Positions 18,128 to 26,082 of a stretch of 64,000 nucleotides of DNA are shown piece by piece (the stretch's first letter is position 1; each line of letters starts with the position of its first letter). The translations under genes and the position numbers were made by a program. Below the pieces are notes generated by a model. It saw only the letters and a program-made list of their open reading frames with translations. It was not told the DNA's origin and searched no databases. Source of the stretch: an uncultured Prevotellaceae bacterium (GTDB lineage Bacteria > Bacteroidota > Bacteroidia > Bacteroidales > Bacteroidaceae). The stretch lies in assembly GCA_949295905.1 (NCBI GenBank), contig CASFNA010000022.1, forward strand, positions 241,740-305,739, read 5' to 3'.

Positions 18128-18819
18128 TTGACAGCATGATGTTCGGCTCGACAGCCTTGGATTATGCGGTAACCTATGCTCCGCGCAAGACGCTTGGCAT
18201 AAGCGTGCGTCCTGACTGCTCCGTCGAAGTGAAGGCTCCCGTCGGCGCAACGCTGGAAGAAATCCGCCTGCACGTCCGCCGCCGCGCCGCCTGGATATAC
18301 AGGCAGCAATGCTATTTCAGGTCGTTCGGCATCCATACTCCTGCGCGGAAGTACGTCAGCGGGGAGTCGCACCTATACCTTGGAAGGCAATACATGCTGC
18401 GCGTCGTACAAGGCGGACGCGGCGAAGTGCATTATCGGGGAAACATTTTAGAGGTGGATTGCCGCCGCAAAGACGATGTGCAGGCGTTGCTTTGCGCGTG
18501 GTACAGGAGGCGCGCCGACATCAAGCTGCATGAATACGCGGCTCCGCTTGTAGAGCGTTTCAGGCGTTACGGGGTGGAGCCTGCCGGCATTGTGCTGAAG
18601 GAGATGAGTACACGCTGGGGCAGCTGCACACCCTCTGGACGCATATTCCTGAATCCGCGGCTGGTGTGCGCCCCGCGCGTCTGCATCGAATACGTGATAA
18701 CCCACGAGCTTTGCCATCTTGTACATAAGAACCATACAAAGGCTTTCTATGAATTGTTGAAACGTGAGATGCCGAGATGGGAGGAGTGGAAGATGAAGCT
18801 TGAGCGTACTATGCTGTGA
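18115..18819 (+). CDS. YgjP-like (M48/WLM) zinc metallopeptidase
   Basis: A 234-residue DUF45/YgjP-type protein. Its zinc motif is HELCHLVHKNHTKAF (about residues 199-213), that is HExxH plus a later histidine in the usual place. The upstream block MSTRWGSCTPSGRIFLNPRLV (about 163-183) is the other family signature. Genes of this family are commonly the last gene of type I R-M operons in many bacteria, though their job there is not established. The ATG at 18115 lies within the end of hsdR (13-base overlap), so translation is probably coupled. The next gene is more than 500 bases away, so this ends the operon. Confidence 0.9.
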   Translation: MDKVIDSMMFGSTALDYAVTYAPRKTLGISVRPDCSVEVKAPVGATLEEIRLHVRRRAAWIYRQQCYFRSFGIHTPARKYVSGESHLYLGRQYMLRVVQGGRGEVHYRGNILEVDCRRKDDVQALLCAWYRRRADIKLHEYAAPLVERFRRYGVEPAGIVLKEMSTRWGSCTPSGRIFLNPRLVCAPRVCIEYVITHELCHLVHKNHTKAFYELLKREMPRWEEWKMKLERTML

Positions 18820-18950
18820 AGGCTGTTTGCCTGCCTGGAAACAGGAGCACGTCACCGGCAGCCGGGATTAAAGCAGGATGTAGCCCGTTGGCGGAAATGT
18901 TTTAGCGTCATGGCGATGGTTACAGTTTCAAACAGCATCCTTTGAGCTTT

Positions 18951-19025
18951 CAATACATGGCCTTTTGCCTTTTGAAAGACGGCCTTTTGCTTTATAAAAG
19001 GATGCCTCTTGCAAACGTGTTGGAA
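18951..19025. repeat. Dispersed AAAGGCC hairpin element, copy c
   Basis: Lies in the gene-free interval 18820-19294. Contains CATGGCCTTTTGCC, GAAAGACGGCCTTTTGC and the typical edge TTGCAAACGTGTTGG. The rest of the interval shows no gene. Confidence 0.65.
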
Positions 19026-19294
19026 GCAAGTGTAAACCGTAAGGAAAAGCCGCCGGAATGCAACAAACCGAAAGCGTTTGCCGTAAAGAGACACAAGTAA
19101 CTCCGCCAACGGGGTAGGAGGTGTTCCCTTTTCCGGCTGACTGGCAATCCGCACGTGCGCATACATCCTATTCATGCACTCAATGGATACCCCCTACCGG
19201 CTGTTTGGAACGAAAAAACAAGTAGCTGTACCATTGTTTGAAGGGTTGTTCCTTATGCCGGACTCGCGTTAAACATAAAATGCCTTGTAATTTA

Positions 19295-19324
19295 TTGAAT
19301 ATCAAACGTTTTTTATTAAATTTG
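19295..19324 (+). promoter_or_regulatory. Promoter of the frameshifted lipoprotein gene
   Basis: TTG at 19295-19297, 19 bases, then TAAATTTG at 19317-19324, about 27 bases before the ATG at 19351. It supports that ATG as the real start of the broken gene. Confidence 0.65.
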
Positions 19325-19350
19325 TTGCGAATTATAAAAAACGATATGTT

Positions 19351-21448
19351 ATGACACTTAAAAATCACTTTACGCGCTCGTAGCCGTCGCCACGCTCGGC
19401 CTTACGGCGTGCGACGATTACGACGACGGTGCACTATGGGATGCCGTGAACGACCATGAGAACCGCATCGAGGCCCTTGAACAGTGGCAGGAGCAGGTTA
19501 ACGGCAACATCGCCGCGCTGCAACAGCTGCTGAGTACGACTGACTACATAACCAAGGTTACGCCCGTAACGGAGGACGGACGGCAGGTGGGATACACCAT
19601 CGAGTTCCTTAACCAGTCGCCGATAACAATCTACAACGGCGAGAAGGGCGACACAGGACAGCCCGGGGCCGACGGCAACGACGGACAGACGCCTGAAATC
19701 GGACTGATGAAGGATGCCGACGGCAACTGGTACTGGACGCTGAACGGCGAACTGATGCTCGACCAGGACGGCAACCCCATACGCGCCAACGGACATGACG
19801 GCGACGACGGTTCTGACGGAAAGCCCGGCCAGCCCGGCTCCGACGGCCAGCCGGGAGCCGCCGCCCCGACGCCGCAGATAGCCCTCGGCGGCACGCTGAC
19901 GGGCGTCACCTGCTACGGCATTGACGGAAAGCAGGAGGACAGCCCGGCGGCCGACGCCTGGTATCTTAGCGTTGACGGCGGCAAGACGTGGTACCGCATA
20001 AGCGGCGAGAAGGGCGAGCAGGGCGACACCGGCGGGCAAGGCCAGCAGGGAGACAAGGGCGAGCAGGGCGACGCATGGTTCGCCTGCGAACCAGAACTGT
20101 CGGCCGACGGCCTCTATTACATCTTCACCCTGTCCGACGACGACAACACCAACCTGACGGACAACCCTACATTCAACGTTGCCGTGTACCAGGCTTTCAG
20201 CCTCGGCACGGGCACGCTGACCTTCGCCCCGGGCACGGTTGAAGTGCCTGTGACACTGCCTGACGGCACCACCGCCGACGACTACCAGGCCATGGTGGCG
20301 CAGATAACGCCCGAGGGTGCCGACGGCACATATACCGACATATCCACCCGGGCCGGTGAAAGTGTAGGAGGATGGAGCGTGGAGGCCGACCTGCAAGGCG
20401 GAAAAGTAACCGTCACGGCGCGGAATGCAGGCCAGAGCGCACTGCTGCGCGTCACCCTCGTGCGCAACGACGGCAGCGAGATAACCGCCTCGCGAGTGCT
20501 GGTAGTCAGCCATGAAGTGAGTGAAGACGGCACTTACACCGTCTACACGGCCGACGGACTGTATGCGTGGGCGAAGGCGGCAGAGCAAGAGCAAACTACA
20601 GGCTGCATCCTTGCGGCCGACATAACGCTGCCTGACGCAGCCGAAGGCGGAAGCAACTGGACGCCTATATTCTTGTATTTAGGCACATTCGACGGCGCAG
20701 GGCATACCGTCAGCAATATGACTATCAATGACGTGTCAGGCAATGACGTAGGATTTTTCCGAAGATTGTGTGACAATGCAACGGTAAAGAACCTGCACTT
20801 TGCCAATGCTATGGTTAATGCTAAATATCAGTATGCAGATGCCGGCGCCATTGCCGGATTTATCAATAATGCCGACATTACAGGTTGCAGCGTTGCCAAT
20901 AGCACCGTTAATGCCGGTAATGATACCGGCGGCATCGCCGGGTATGCCCTCGGTAATGCCGACATTACAGGTTGCTGCATTACCAATAGCACCGTTACTG
21001 CCAGTTATCATGCCGGCGGTATTGTGGGATACTCCGTTGACGCAGATTCGGGTGATGGCAATAATCGCATTACAGCCTGCCGTGTTTCGGGCGGAACGGT
21101 GACCGGAGGAGACAATGTCGGCGGCATAGTAGGGTTCAATGCTTTTAATAGTTACATTACCTCCTGTTACACTACCGCCGGTGTCAGTGGTGTAGTGCAG
21201 GGGCGTTCGTAGGGTATAATGCCTATGCGACCATCACGGCCGGTTATTGGCTTACTGATACACAGGCCAATGGCGTAGGGAGTGATGGCGGCAGCAGCGA
21301 TGTAACCAAGGTGGAAGGCGGCGTAACGTGGAAGACCGCCACCGACGCGATGAACGCCGCCATACCCACCGACGGCTCCTGCCCGTATAGGTTCGTGCAG
21401 AGCGGCGGCGAGAACATTCCGCCCGTGCTCGAAAGTACCGGCGAATAA
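19351..21448 (+). pseudogene. Lipoprotein with DUF4988, collagen-like and GLUG repeats, broken by two frameshifts
   Basis: Read with two single-base corrections, this is one surface lipoprotein of about 700 residues. The ATG at 19351 starts MTLKN and hits TAG at 19381. Adding one A to the A5 run at 19360-19364 instead gives MTLKKSLYALVAVATLGLTAC, a signal peptide with lipobox LTAC. Then come a short coiled region and DUF4988-like segment, Gly-x-y collagen-like stretches (GEKGDTGQPGADG, GEQGDTGGQGQQG), an Ig-like middle part, and GLUG-type repeats (TGGIAGYA, AGGIVGYS, VGGIVGFN). A second loss of one G in the G4 run at 21200-21203 causes a stop at 21210. In the corrected frame the gene continues to TAA at 21446-21448. 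The long intact frame is 19446-21212. Function: probably surface display; unknown ligand. Confidence 0.75.
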
Positions 21449-21483
21449 GGGTATTGAAAGGTGGTATATTGCAATGCAAAATA

Positions 21484-21553
21484 CCATCTTTTACCGTCTA
21501 AAAGGCCATCTTTCGCACGCTGAAAGACGGCCTTTTGCAACGCGTTGTGTGCC
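21484..21553. repeat. Dispersed AAAGGCC hairpin element, copy d
   Basis: A clear hairpin: AAAGGCCATCTTT, nine-base loop CGCACGCTG, AAAGACGGCCTTT, followed by the edge TTGCAACGCGTTG. It lies between the broken lipoprotein and argS. Confidence 0.7.
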
Positions 21554-21638
21554 AACGTGTTACGGCTGCGCATGACGGCGGTTGCCGCGCGGAGTCCAAT
21601 TTTAATGTTGTAACGCGCCGAATGTCAGCCTTTTTTCG

Positions 21639-21646
21639 TAATTTTG
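21639..21646 (+). promoter_or_regulatory. -7 box of argS
   Basis: TAATTTTG, 35 bases before the argS ATG. No good -33 element at the standard spacing. Confidence 0.55.
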
Positions 21647-21680
21647 CAGCCAAAACAACAATATAATAAGGTAACAGAAA

Positions 21681-23498
21681 ATGGATATAGCCAATCAGAT
21701 AAGCCGCGCGACGCAGGCCGCCGTGAAGGCTCTCTACGGGCAGGACGTGCCCGAAGGGATGCTGCAGGTGCAGAAGACGAAGCGCGAGTTTGAAGGACAT
21801 CTTACGCTCGTGGTGTTCCCCCTGCTCAAAGTTTCGCGCAAGAAGCCGGAGGACACGGCCGAGGACATTGGCCGCTGGCTCGTGGAGAACGAGTCGAGCG
21901 TGGCGGCGTACAACGTGGTAAAGGGCTTCCTGAACCTCACGATGTCGCCCCAGGCGTGGCTCGCGCTGCTTGCCGACATCAACGCCGACGAGCATTACGG
22001 CGAGAAGAAGCCCACGGAAGACGCTCCGCTGGTGATGATTGAATACTCGTCGCCCAACACCAACAAGCCGCTTCACCTGGGCCACGTGCGCAACAACCTG
22101 CTGGGCTGGAGCCTGGCGCAAATAATGCAGGCCAACGGCAACCGCGTGGTGAAGACAAACATTGTGAACGACCGAGGCATACACATATGCAAGTCGATGC
22201 TGGCCTGGCTGAAATACGGCAACGGCGAGACGCCCGAATCGAGCGGAAAGAAGGGCGACCACCTCAAAGGCGACTACTACGTGGCCTTCGACAAGCACTA
22301 CCGCGAGGAGGTGAAGGAGCTGAAGGCCAAGTACATCGGCGAAGGCATGGCCGACGAGGAGGCCGAGAAGAAGGCCAAGGACGAGGCTCCGCTCATCAAG
22401 GAAGCCCACCAGATGCTCGTAAAATGGGAGCAGGGCGACCCCGAGGTGCGCGCCCTTTGGGAGAAGATGAACTCGTGGGTTTACGCCGGTTTCGACGAGA
22501 CGTACAAGGCTCTCGGCGTAGGTTTCGATAAAATCTATTACGAGTCGCAGACTTACTTGAAGGGTAAGGCCAAGGTGGAGGAAGGCTTGGAGAAGGGTCT
22601 TTTCTTCCGCAAGGACGACGGCAGCGTATGGGCAGACCTTACGAATGAGGGTCTCGACCAGAAACTTCTGCTCCGCGCCGACGGCACTTCGGTCTACATG
22701 ACGCAGGACATCGGCACCGCCGAGATGCGCTTCAACGACTACCCCATAGACAAGATGATTTACGTCGTCGGCAACGAGCAGAACTACCACTTCCAGGTAC
22801 TGTCAATCCTGCTCGACCGCCTCGGCTTCAAGTGGGGCAAGGAGCTGGTGCACTTCTCCTACGGAATGGTTGAACTGCCCAACGGCAAGATGAAGAGCCG
22901 CGAGGGAACGGTGGTTGACGCCGACGACCTCATTGCCGAAATGGTCAAGGACGCGCGCCAGACGAGCGAGGAGCTGGGCAAGTTCGCCGACATGACCGAC
23001 GACGAACGCGCCAACGTGGCACGCATCGTGGGCATGGGTGCGCTCAAATACTTCATCCTGAAGGTCGACGCAAGGAAGAACATGTTGTTCAACCCCGAGG
23101 AGTCGATTGACTTCAACGGCAACACGGGTCCCTTCATCCAGTACACCTATGCACGCATACGCAGCATCATGCGCAAGGCCAAGGAGCAGGGCATAGAGCT
23201 GCCCGCGACGCTCGACGGCACGTATCCCGTGAACCAGAAGGAGACCGAACTCATACAGAAAATGGCCGAATACGGCGCCGCCGTGCGCCAGGCCGGCACG
23301 GACTACAGCCCCAGCGGCATAGCCAACTACTGCTACGAGCTGACCAAGGAGTTCAACCAGTTCTACCACGATTACAGCATCCTCGGTGCGGACAGCAACG
23401 AGGAGAAAGTTCTCCGCTTAGTTCTTGCGGCGAATGTAGCCAAGACATTGAAGAACGGTATGGCCTTGCTGGGCATCGAAATGCCGGAACGTATGTAA
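21681..23498 (+). CDS. argS: Arginyl-tRNA synthetase
   Basis: A 605-residue class I aminoacyl-tRNA synthetase that charges tRNA-Arg in the cytoplasm. The order is the N-terminal Arg-specific Add-1 domain (about 1-110), then the catalytic Rossmann fold with the HIGH-type motif HLGH (132-135) within SSPNTNKPLHLGHVRNN, the KMSKS-type loop KMKSREGTVV (about 403-412), and the DALR anticodon-binding domain at the C-terminus. The length is normal for the family. It has its own -7 box, and a MITE-like element immediately follows the stop. Highly GC-rich, conserved codon use suggests a core gene. Confidence 0.97.
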   Translation: MDIANQISRATQAAVKALYGQDVPEGMLQVQKTKREFEGHLTLVVFPLLKVSRKKPEDTAEDIGRWLVENESSVAAYNVVKGFLNLTMSPQAWLALLADINADEHYGEKKPTEDAPLVMIEYSSPNTNKPLHLGHVRNNLLGWSLAQIMQANGNRVVKTNIVNDRGIHICKSMLAWLKYGNGETPESSGKKGDHLKGDYYVAFDKHYREEVKELKAKYIGEGMADEEAEKKAKDEAPLIKEAHQMLVKWEQGDPEVRALWEKMNSWVYAGFDETYKALGVGFDKIYYESQTYLKGKAKVEEGLEKGLFFRKDDGSVWADLTNEGLDQKLLLRADGTSVYMTQDIGTAEMRFNDYPIDKMIYVVGNEQNYHFQVLSILLDRLGFKWGKELVHFSYGMVELPNGKMKSREGTVVDADDLIAEMVKDARQTSEELGKFADMTDDERANVARIVGMGALKYFILKVDARKNMLFNPEESIDFNGNTGPFIQYTYARIRSIMRKAKEQGIELPATLDGTYPVNQKETELIQKMAEYGAAVRQAGTDYSPSGIANYCYELTKEFNQFYHDYSILGADSNEEKVLRLVLAANVAKTLKNGMALLGIEMPERM

Positions 23499-23535
23499 TT
23501 TAAAATTCAGAAAACATATCTTTTAAATAACGTAC

Positions 23536-23664
23536 ACACCCTTTGTAGGGACATAATTCATTATGTCCGCATGCCTTGAAAAGGCGTATAAATCATTTAA
23601 TTACAATAAAATACGTTTCTGCGAAACGTGCGGACATAATGAATTATGTCCCTACAAAGGGTGT
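23536..23664. repeat. MITE-like element with perfect 36-bp terminal inverted repeats, copy 1
   Basis: The arms 23536-23571 and 23629-23664 are perfect reverse complements. Each arm itself contains the palindrome GGACATAATTCATTATGTCC. The 57-base centre encodes nothing. A second copy lies at 31861-31994. It has no transposase, so it would be non-autonomous. Confidence 0.85.
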
Positions 23665-23680
23665 TCCCAATATTATAATA

Positions 23681-24142
23681 ATGCCTTTGACAGACGTTCC
23701 TGATTATAGAAATGATACTGTGCTGATGCTTCCGCCCGAAGTTTCGGCTGACGCGCTGGCCGTGGACGCGGCGTGCAGCGGCAATCCGGGCAAGATGGAG
23801 TACCGCGGCGTAGACCTTGCCACGGGCGCGCAGGTGTTCCATTACGGCCCTGTCTTCGGCACTAACAACATCGGTGAGTTCCTTGCCATAGTGCACGCGC
23901 TGGCCCTGATGGAGCAGAAAGGCATCAGGAAAACCATCTACAGCGACAGTTTCACGGCGATAACGTGGGTCAGGAAGATGCAGTGCAAGACCAAGCTGGA
24001 GCTTAACCCCAAGACCGCCGGGCTGCACGAGGTAATCCGCCGCGCCGAGACGTGGCTCAAGACGCATCAGTTCCGCGTGCCAATCGTACAGTGGGACACG
24101 CGCAAGTGGGGCGACATACCGGCCGACTTCGGGCGGAAATGA
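23681..24142 (+). CDS. RNase H-fold protein
   Basis: A 153-residue protein resembling the RNase HI-like domain found with viroplasmin domains in Bacteroidetes. The metal-binding acidic residues fit: Asp in VDAACSGNPGKMEYRG (about residue 28), Glu in NNIGEFLAIVHALAL (about 64) and Asp in IYSDSFTAITWV (about 89). The N-terminal viroplasmin (hybrid-binding) domain is absent. An upstream in-frame extension runs through the MITE-like element, so I choose the ATG at 23681, just outside it. The likely role is degrading RNA in RNA-DNA hybrids or an associated nuclease role; the family is clear, the substrate less so. No operon partner is obvious. Confidence 0.8.
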   Translation: MPLTDVPDYRNDTVLMLPPEVSADALAVDAACSGNPGKMEYRGVDLATGAQVFHYGPVFGTNNIGEFLAIVHALALMEQKGIRKTIYSDSFTAITWVRKMQCKTKLELNPKTAGLHEVIRRAETWLKTHQFRVPIVQWDTRKWGDIPADFGRK

Positions 24143-24310
24143 CGGTCAATTCATAATTTACAATTCACAATTCATAATTGGAAGTTGGTTCAAAACCGCT
24201 TATATTAAGCTTGTCTTGTTTCCCGGCTTCTGCCAGTAAGGCATTTGTCTTTAATTCCTTAGCCCGTGAAACGGGCGTTAACTTCTTTAACTTTTTTAGC
24301 TACTTGATAC

Positions 24311-24871
24311 ATGACCGAATTTGAAAAGATGCGCAGCCAGGAGCTGTACGACTTCTCCGACGCGGAAATCTACGCCAGCCTGAAGCACGCCAAGGAAGCC
24401 TGCACGAGGCTTAATGCGATGACAATCAACGACGACGGTTACCGCGCGGCCATAGAAGACCTTATACCCGGCATCCCGGCGGACAGCGTGGTGTGCCCGC
24501 CCTTCCACTGCGACCACGGCAACGGCATCAGGATAGGCCGCAACGTGTTCGTAAACTACAACGTGACGATGCTCGACGGAGGCATGATAACCATAGGCGA
24601 CAACTGCCTGATAGGACCCAACTGCCAGCTGTACACGCCGCAACACCCCTTCGACCACGTGCTGCGCCGCAAGAGCGTGGAGACGGCCTACCCCATAACC
24701 ATAGGCGAGGACACGTGGTTAGGCGGCGGAGTGGTGGTGTGCCCCGGCGTTACGATAGGCAAGCGGTGCGTCATAGGAGCAGGAAGCGTAGTTACGAAGG
24801 ACATCCCCGACGACTGCCTTGCCGCCGGAAACCCGGCCAGGGTGATACGGAAAATGGATAATGAAAAATGA
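24311..24871 (+). CDS. Maltose/galactoside O-acetyltransferase family (hexapeptide repeat)
   Basis: A 186-residue left-handed beta-helix acetyltransferase of the LacA/Maa/NodL group, moving acetyl from acetyl-CoA to a sugar hydroxyl in the cytoplasm. The N-terminal Mac helix domain (MTEFEKMRSQELYDFSDAEI region, 1-55) precedes hexapeptide repeats (from about 70). The catalytic histidine is in LYTPQHPFDH (His117 or nearby) and the acetyl-CoA site ends with GAGSVVTKDIPDDCLAAGNPARVIR. The length is standard. AT-rich direct repeats of the ATAATGAA type separate it from the next gene. Confidence 0.92.
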   Translation: MTEFEKMRSQELYDFSDAEIYASLKHAKEACTRLNAMTINDDGYRAAIEDLIPGIPADSVVCPPFHCDHGNGIRIGRNVFVNYNVTMLDGGMITIGDNCLIGPNCQLYTPQHPFDHVLRRKSVETAYPITIGEDTWLGGGVVVCPGVTIGKRCVIGAGSVVTKDIPDDCLAAGNPARVIRKMDNEK

Positions 24872-24952
24872 ATGATGAATAATGAATGGTGGAAAAAATG
24901 AGTTCATCCATAAGTTTTTCATTGTTCATTTTTAATTTTTAATTTGAAGAAT

Positions 24953-25432
24953 ATGGAAATCTTGTTCGTCTGCCTCGGTAACATCTGCCGCTCTCCGGCA
25001 GCCGAAGCCATAATGAGGAAGAAGCTCGAGGAGCGTTACGGGCCGTCGTGCGGCATCACGGTTGACTCCGCCGGCATAGGCTCGTGGCACGAAGGACAGC
25101 TGCCCGACGCGCGTATGCGCCGCCACGGGGCGGCCCGCGGCTACCGCATAGACAGCCGGGCGCGGCAAATAAGGCGCGACGACTTCGCGCGCTTCGACAT
25201 CATCTTCGGCATGGACGGCGACAACATGAAGGCACTTTCGCGCCTTGCGCGCACGCCGGAGGAGCGCGGCAAGCTAATGTGCGCCGCCGACTTCATGACG
25301 CGCCACCCACAGTATGCCACCGTGCCCGACCCCTACTATGGCGGCGGCGACGCCTTCGAGCTGGCCCTCGACCTTATCGAGGACGCCTGCGACGGTATCA
25401 TCGGGAAGTATTGTTGCACAGCGGAGCAATGA
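24953..25432 (+). CDS. Low-molecular-weight protein tyrosine phosphatase
   Basis: A 159-residue phosphatase of the LMW-PTP family. The P-loop C-x5-R-S is seen as CLGNICRS (Cys7 to Ser14), and the general-acid Asp lies in VPDPYYGG (about residue 126). Bacterial members dephosphorylate tyrosine kinases of capsule assembly (Wzb) or act on other targets. The frame opens at a TTG at 24944, but ATG 24953 puts the catalytic Cys at the usual residue 7, so I use it. There is no kinase partner nearby; the capsule genes are about 18 kb upstream. A MITE-like element begins about 28 bases after the stop. Confidence 0.93.
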   Translation: MEILFVCLGNICRSPAAEAIMRKKLEERYGPSCGITVDSAGIGSWHEGQLPDARMRRHGAARGYRIDSRARQIRRDDFARFDIIFGMDGDNMKALSRLARTPEERGKLMCAADFMTRHPQYATVPDPYYGGGDAFELALDLIEDACDGIIGKYCCTAEQ

Positions 25433-25460
25433 TACACCGGGCTGTCTGTCTGGTGTTTGG

Positions 25461-25784
25461 GGGGGCATCCACAATTCTGTTGGATGAAGTAAAAGCTCTA
25501 TTAATGAAAACACCCTGCTTTAATCCAGGCAGTCGGTAACCGTCATGCCGCACTCCGATGCGGCATCCAGTAAACATCCAATACGTCAAATGTTGCAGGC
25601 TGCATATACTGGATGCCGCATCGGAGTGCGGCATGACAGCTACCGACCGCCTGGCTTAGGCATGGTGTGTGCGGCATGACGGCTACCGACTGCCTGGATT
25701 ATAATAGGATGAATTCATTGACGGTAATGATTAAATAATGAACAAGTGTTTTTATTTCATCCAACAGAATTGCGGATGAACCCC
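25461..25784. repeat. MITE-like element with about 34-bp imperfect terminal inverted repeats
   Basis: Left end 25461-25494 (GGGGGCATCCACAATTCTG...) and right end 25750-25784 are inverted copies with a few mismatches. No coding capacity inside. It fills most of the 650-base interval between the phosphatase and GH115 and contains a second inverted repeat (25525-25654). Confidence 0.75.
25525..25654. repeat. Nested inverted repeat, 48-bp arms
   Basis: Arms 25525-25572 and 25607-25654 are reverse complements with three mismatches; the core is GCCGCACTCCGATGCGGC. A third, partial arm (GCGGCATGACGGCTACCGAC...) is at 25671-25697. Confidence 0.8.
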
Positions 25785-25886
25785 AAAGGTGGCTTTTCGC
25801 GACGCGAAAGGCCACCTTTTACAGTCTAAAAGGCCGTCTTTGGGAAGGCGAAAGACGGCCTTTTGCAAACCCGTTGGCTGTCAGCC
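25785..25886. repeat. Dispersed AAAGGCC hairpin element, copy e
   Basis: Two hairpins in a row: AAGGTGGCTTTT / GAAAGGCCACCTTTT and AAAGGCCGTCTTT / AAAGACGGCCTTT, ending with TTGCAAACCCGTTGGCTGTC. Confidence 0.75.
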
Positions 25887-26017
25887 ATATAGCCGCATGA
25901 CGGCAACGCGGCTGTACGCGACGTTTCACCGGCCTACGATTTTGTTTCACGCGGCCATGCTCCGATGCAGGGAAAGGAGCCTGCAATTTCAAACTTTTGC
26001 GACTTTGTTTCATGCTG

Positions 26018-26048
26018 TTGCACGCAATTGATATAGTATTTACCTTTG
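26018..26048 (+). promoter_or_regulatory. Promoter of the first GH115 gene
   Basis: TTG at 26018-26020, 20 bases, TACCTTTG at 26041-26048; the ATG follows 34 bases later. Confidence 0.7.
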
Positions 26049-26082
26049 CCTGCAAATCAAAACAACAAAAAACCGTGAAATA

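Noticed and set aside
23576-23680. N-terminal extension of the RNase H-fold protein
   Set aside because: Codons come from the MITE-like element; ATG 23681 is just outside it.
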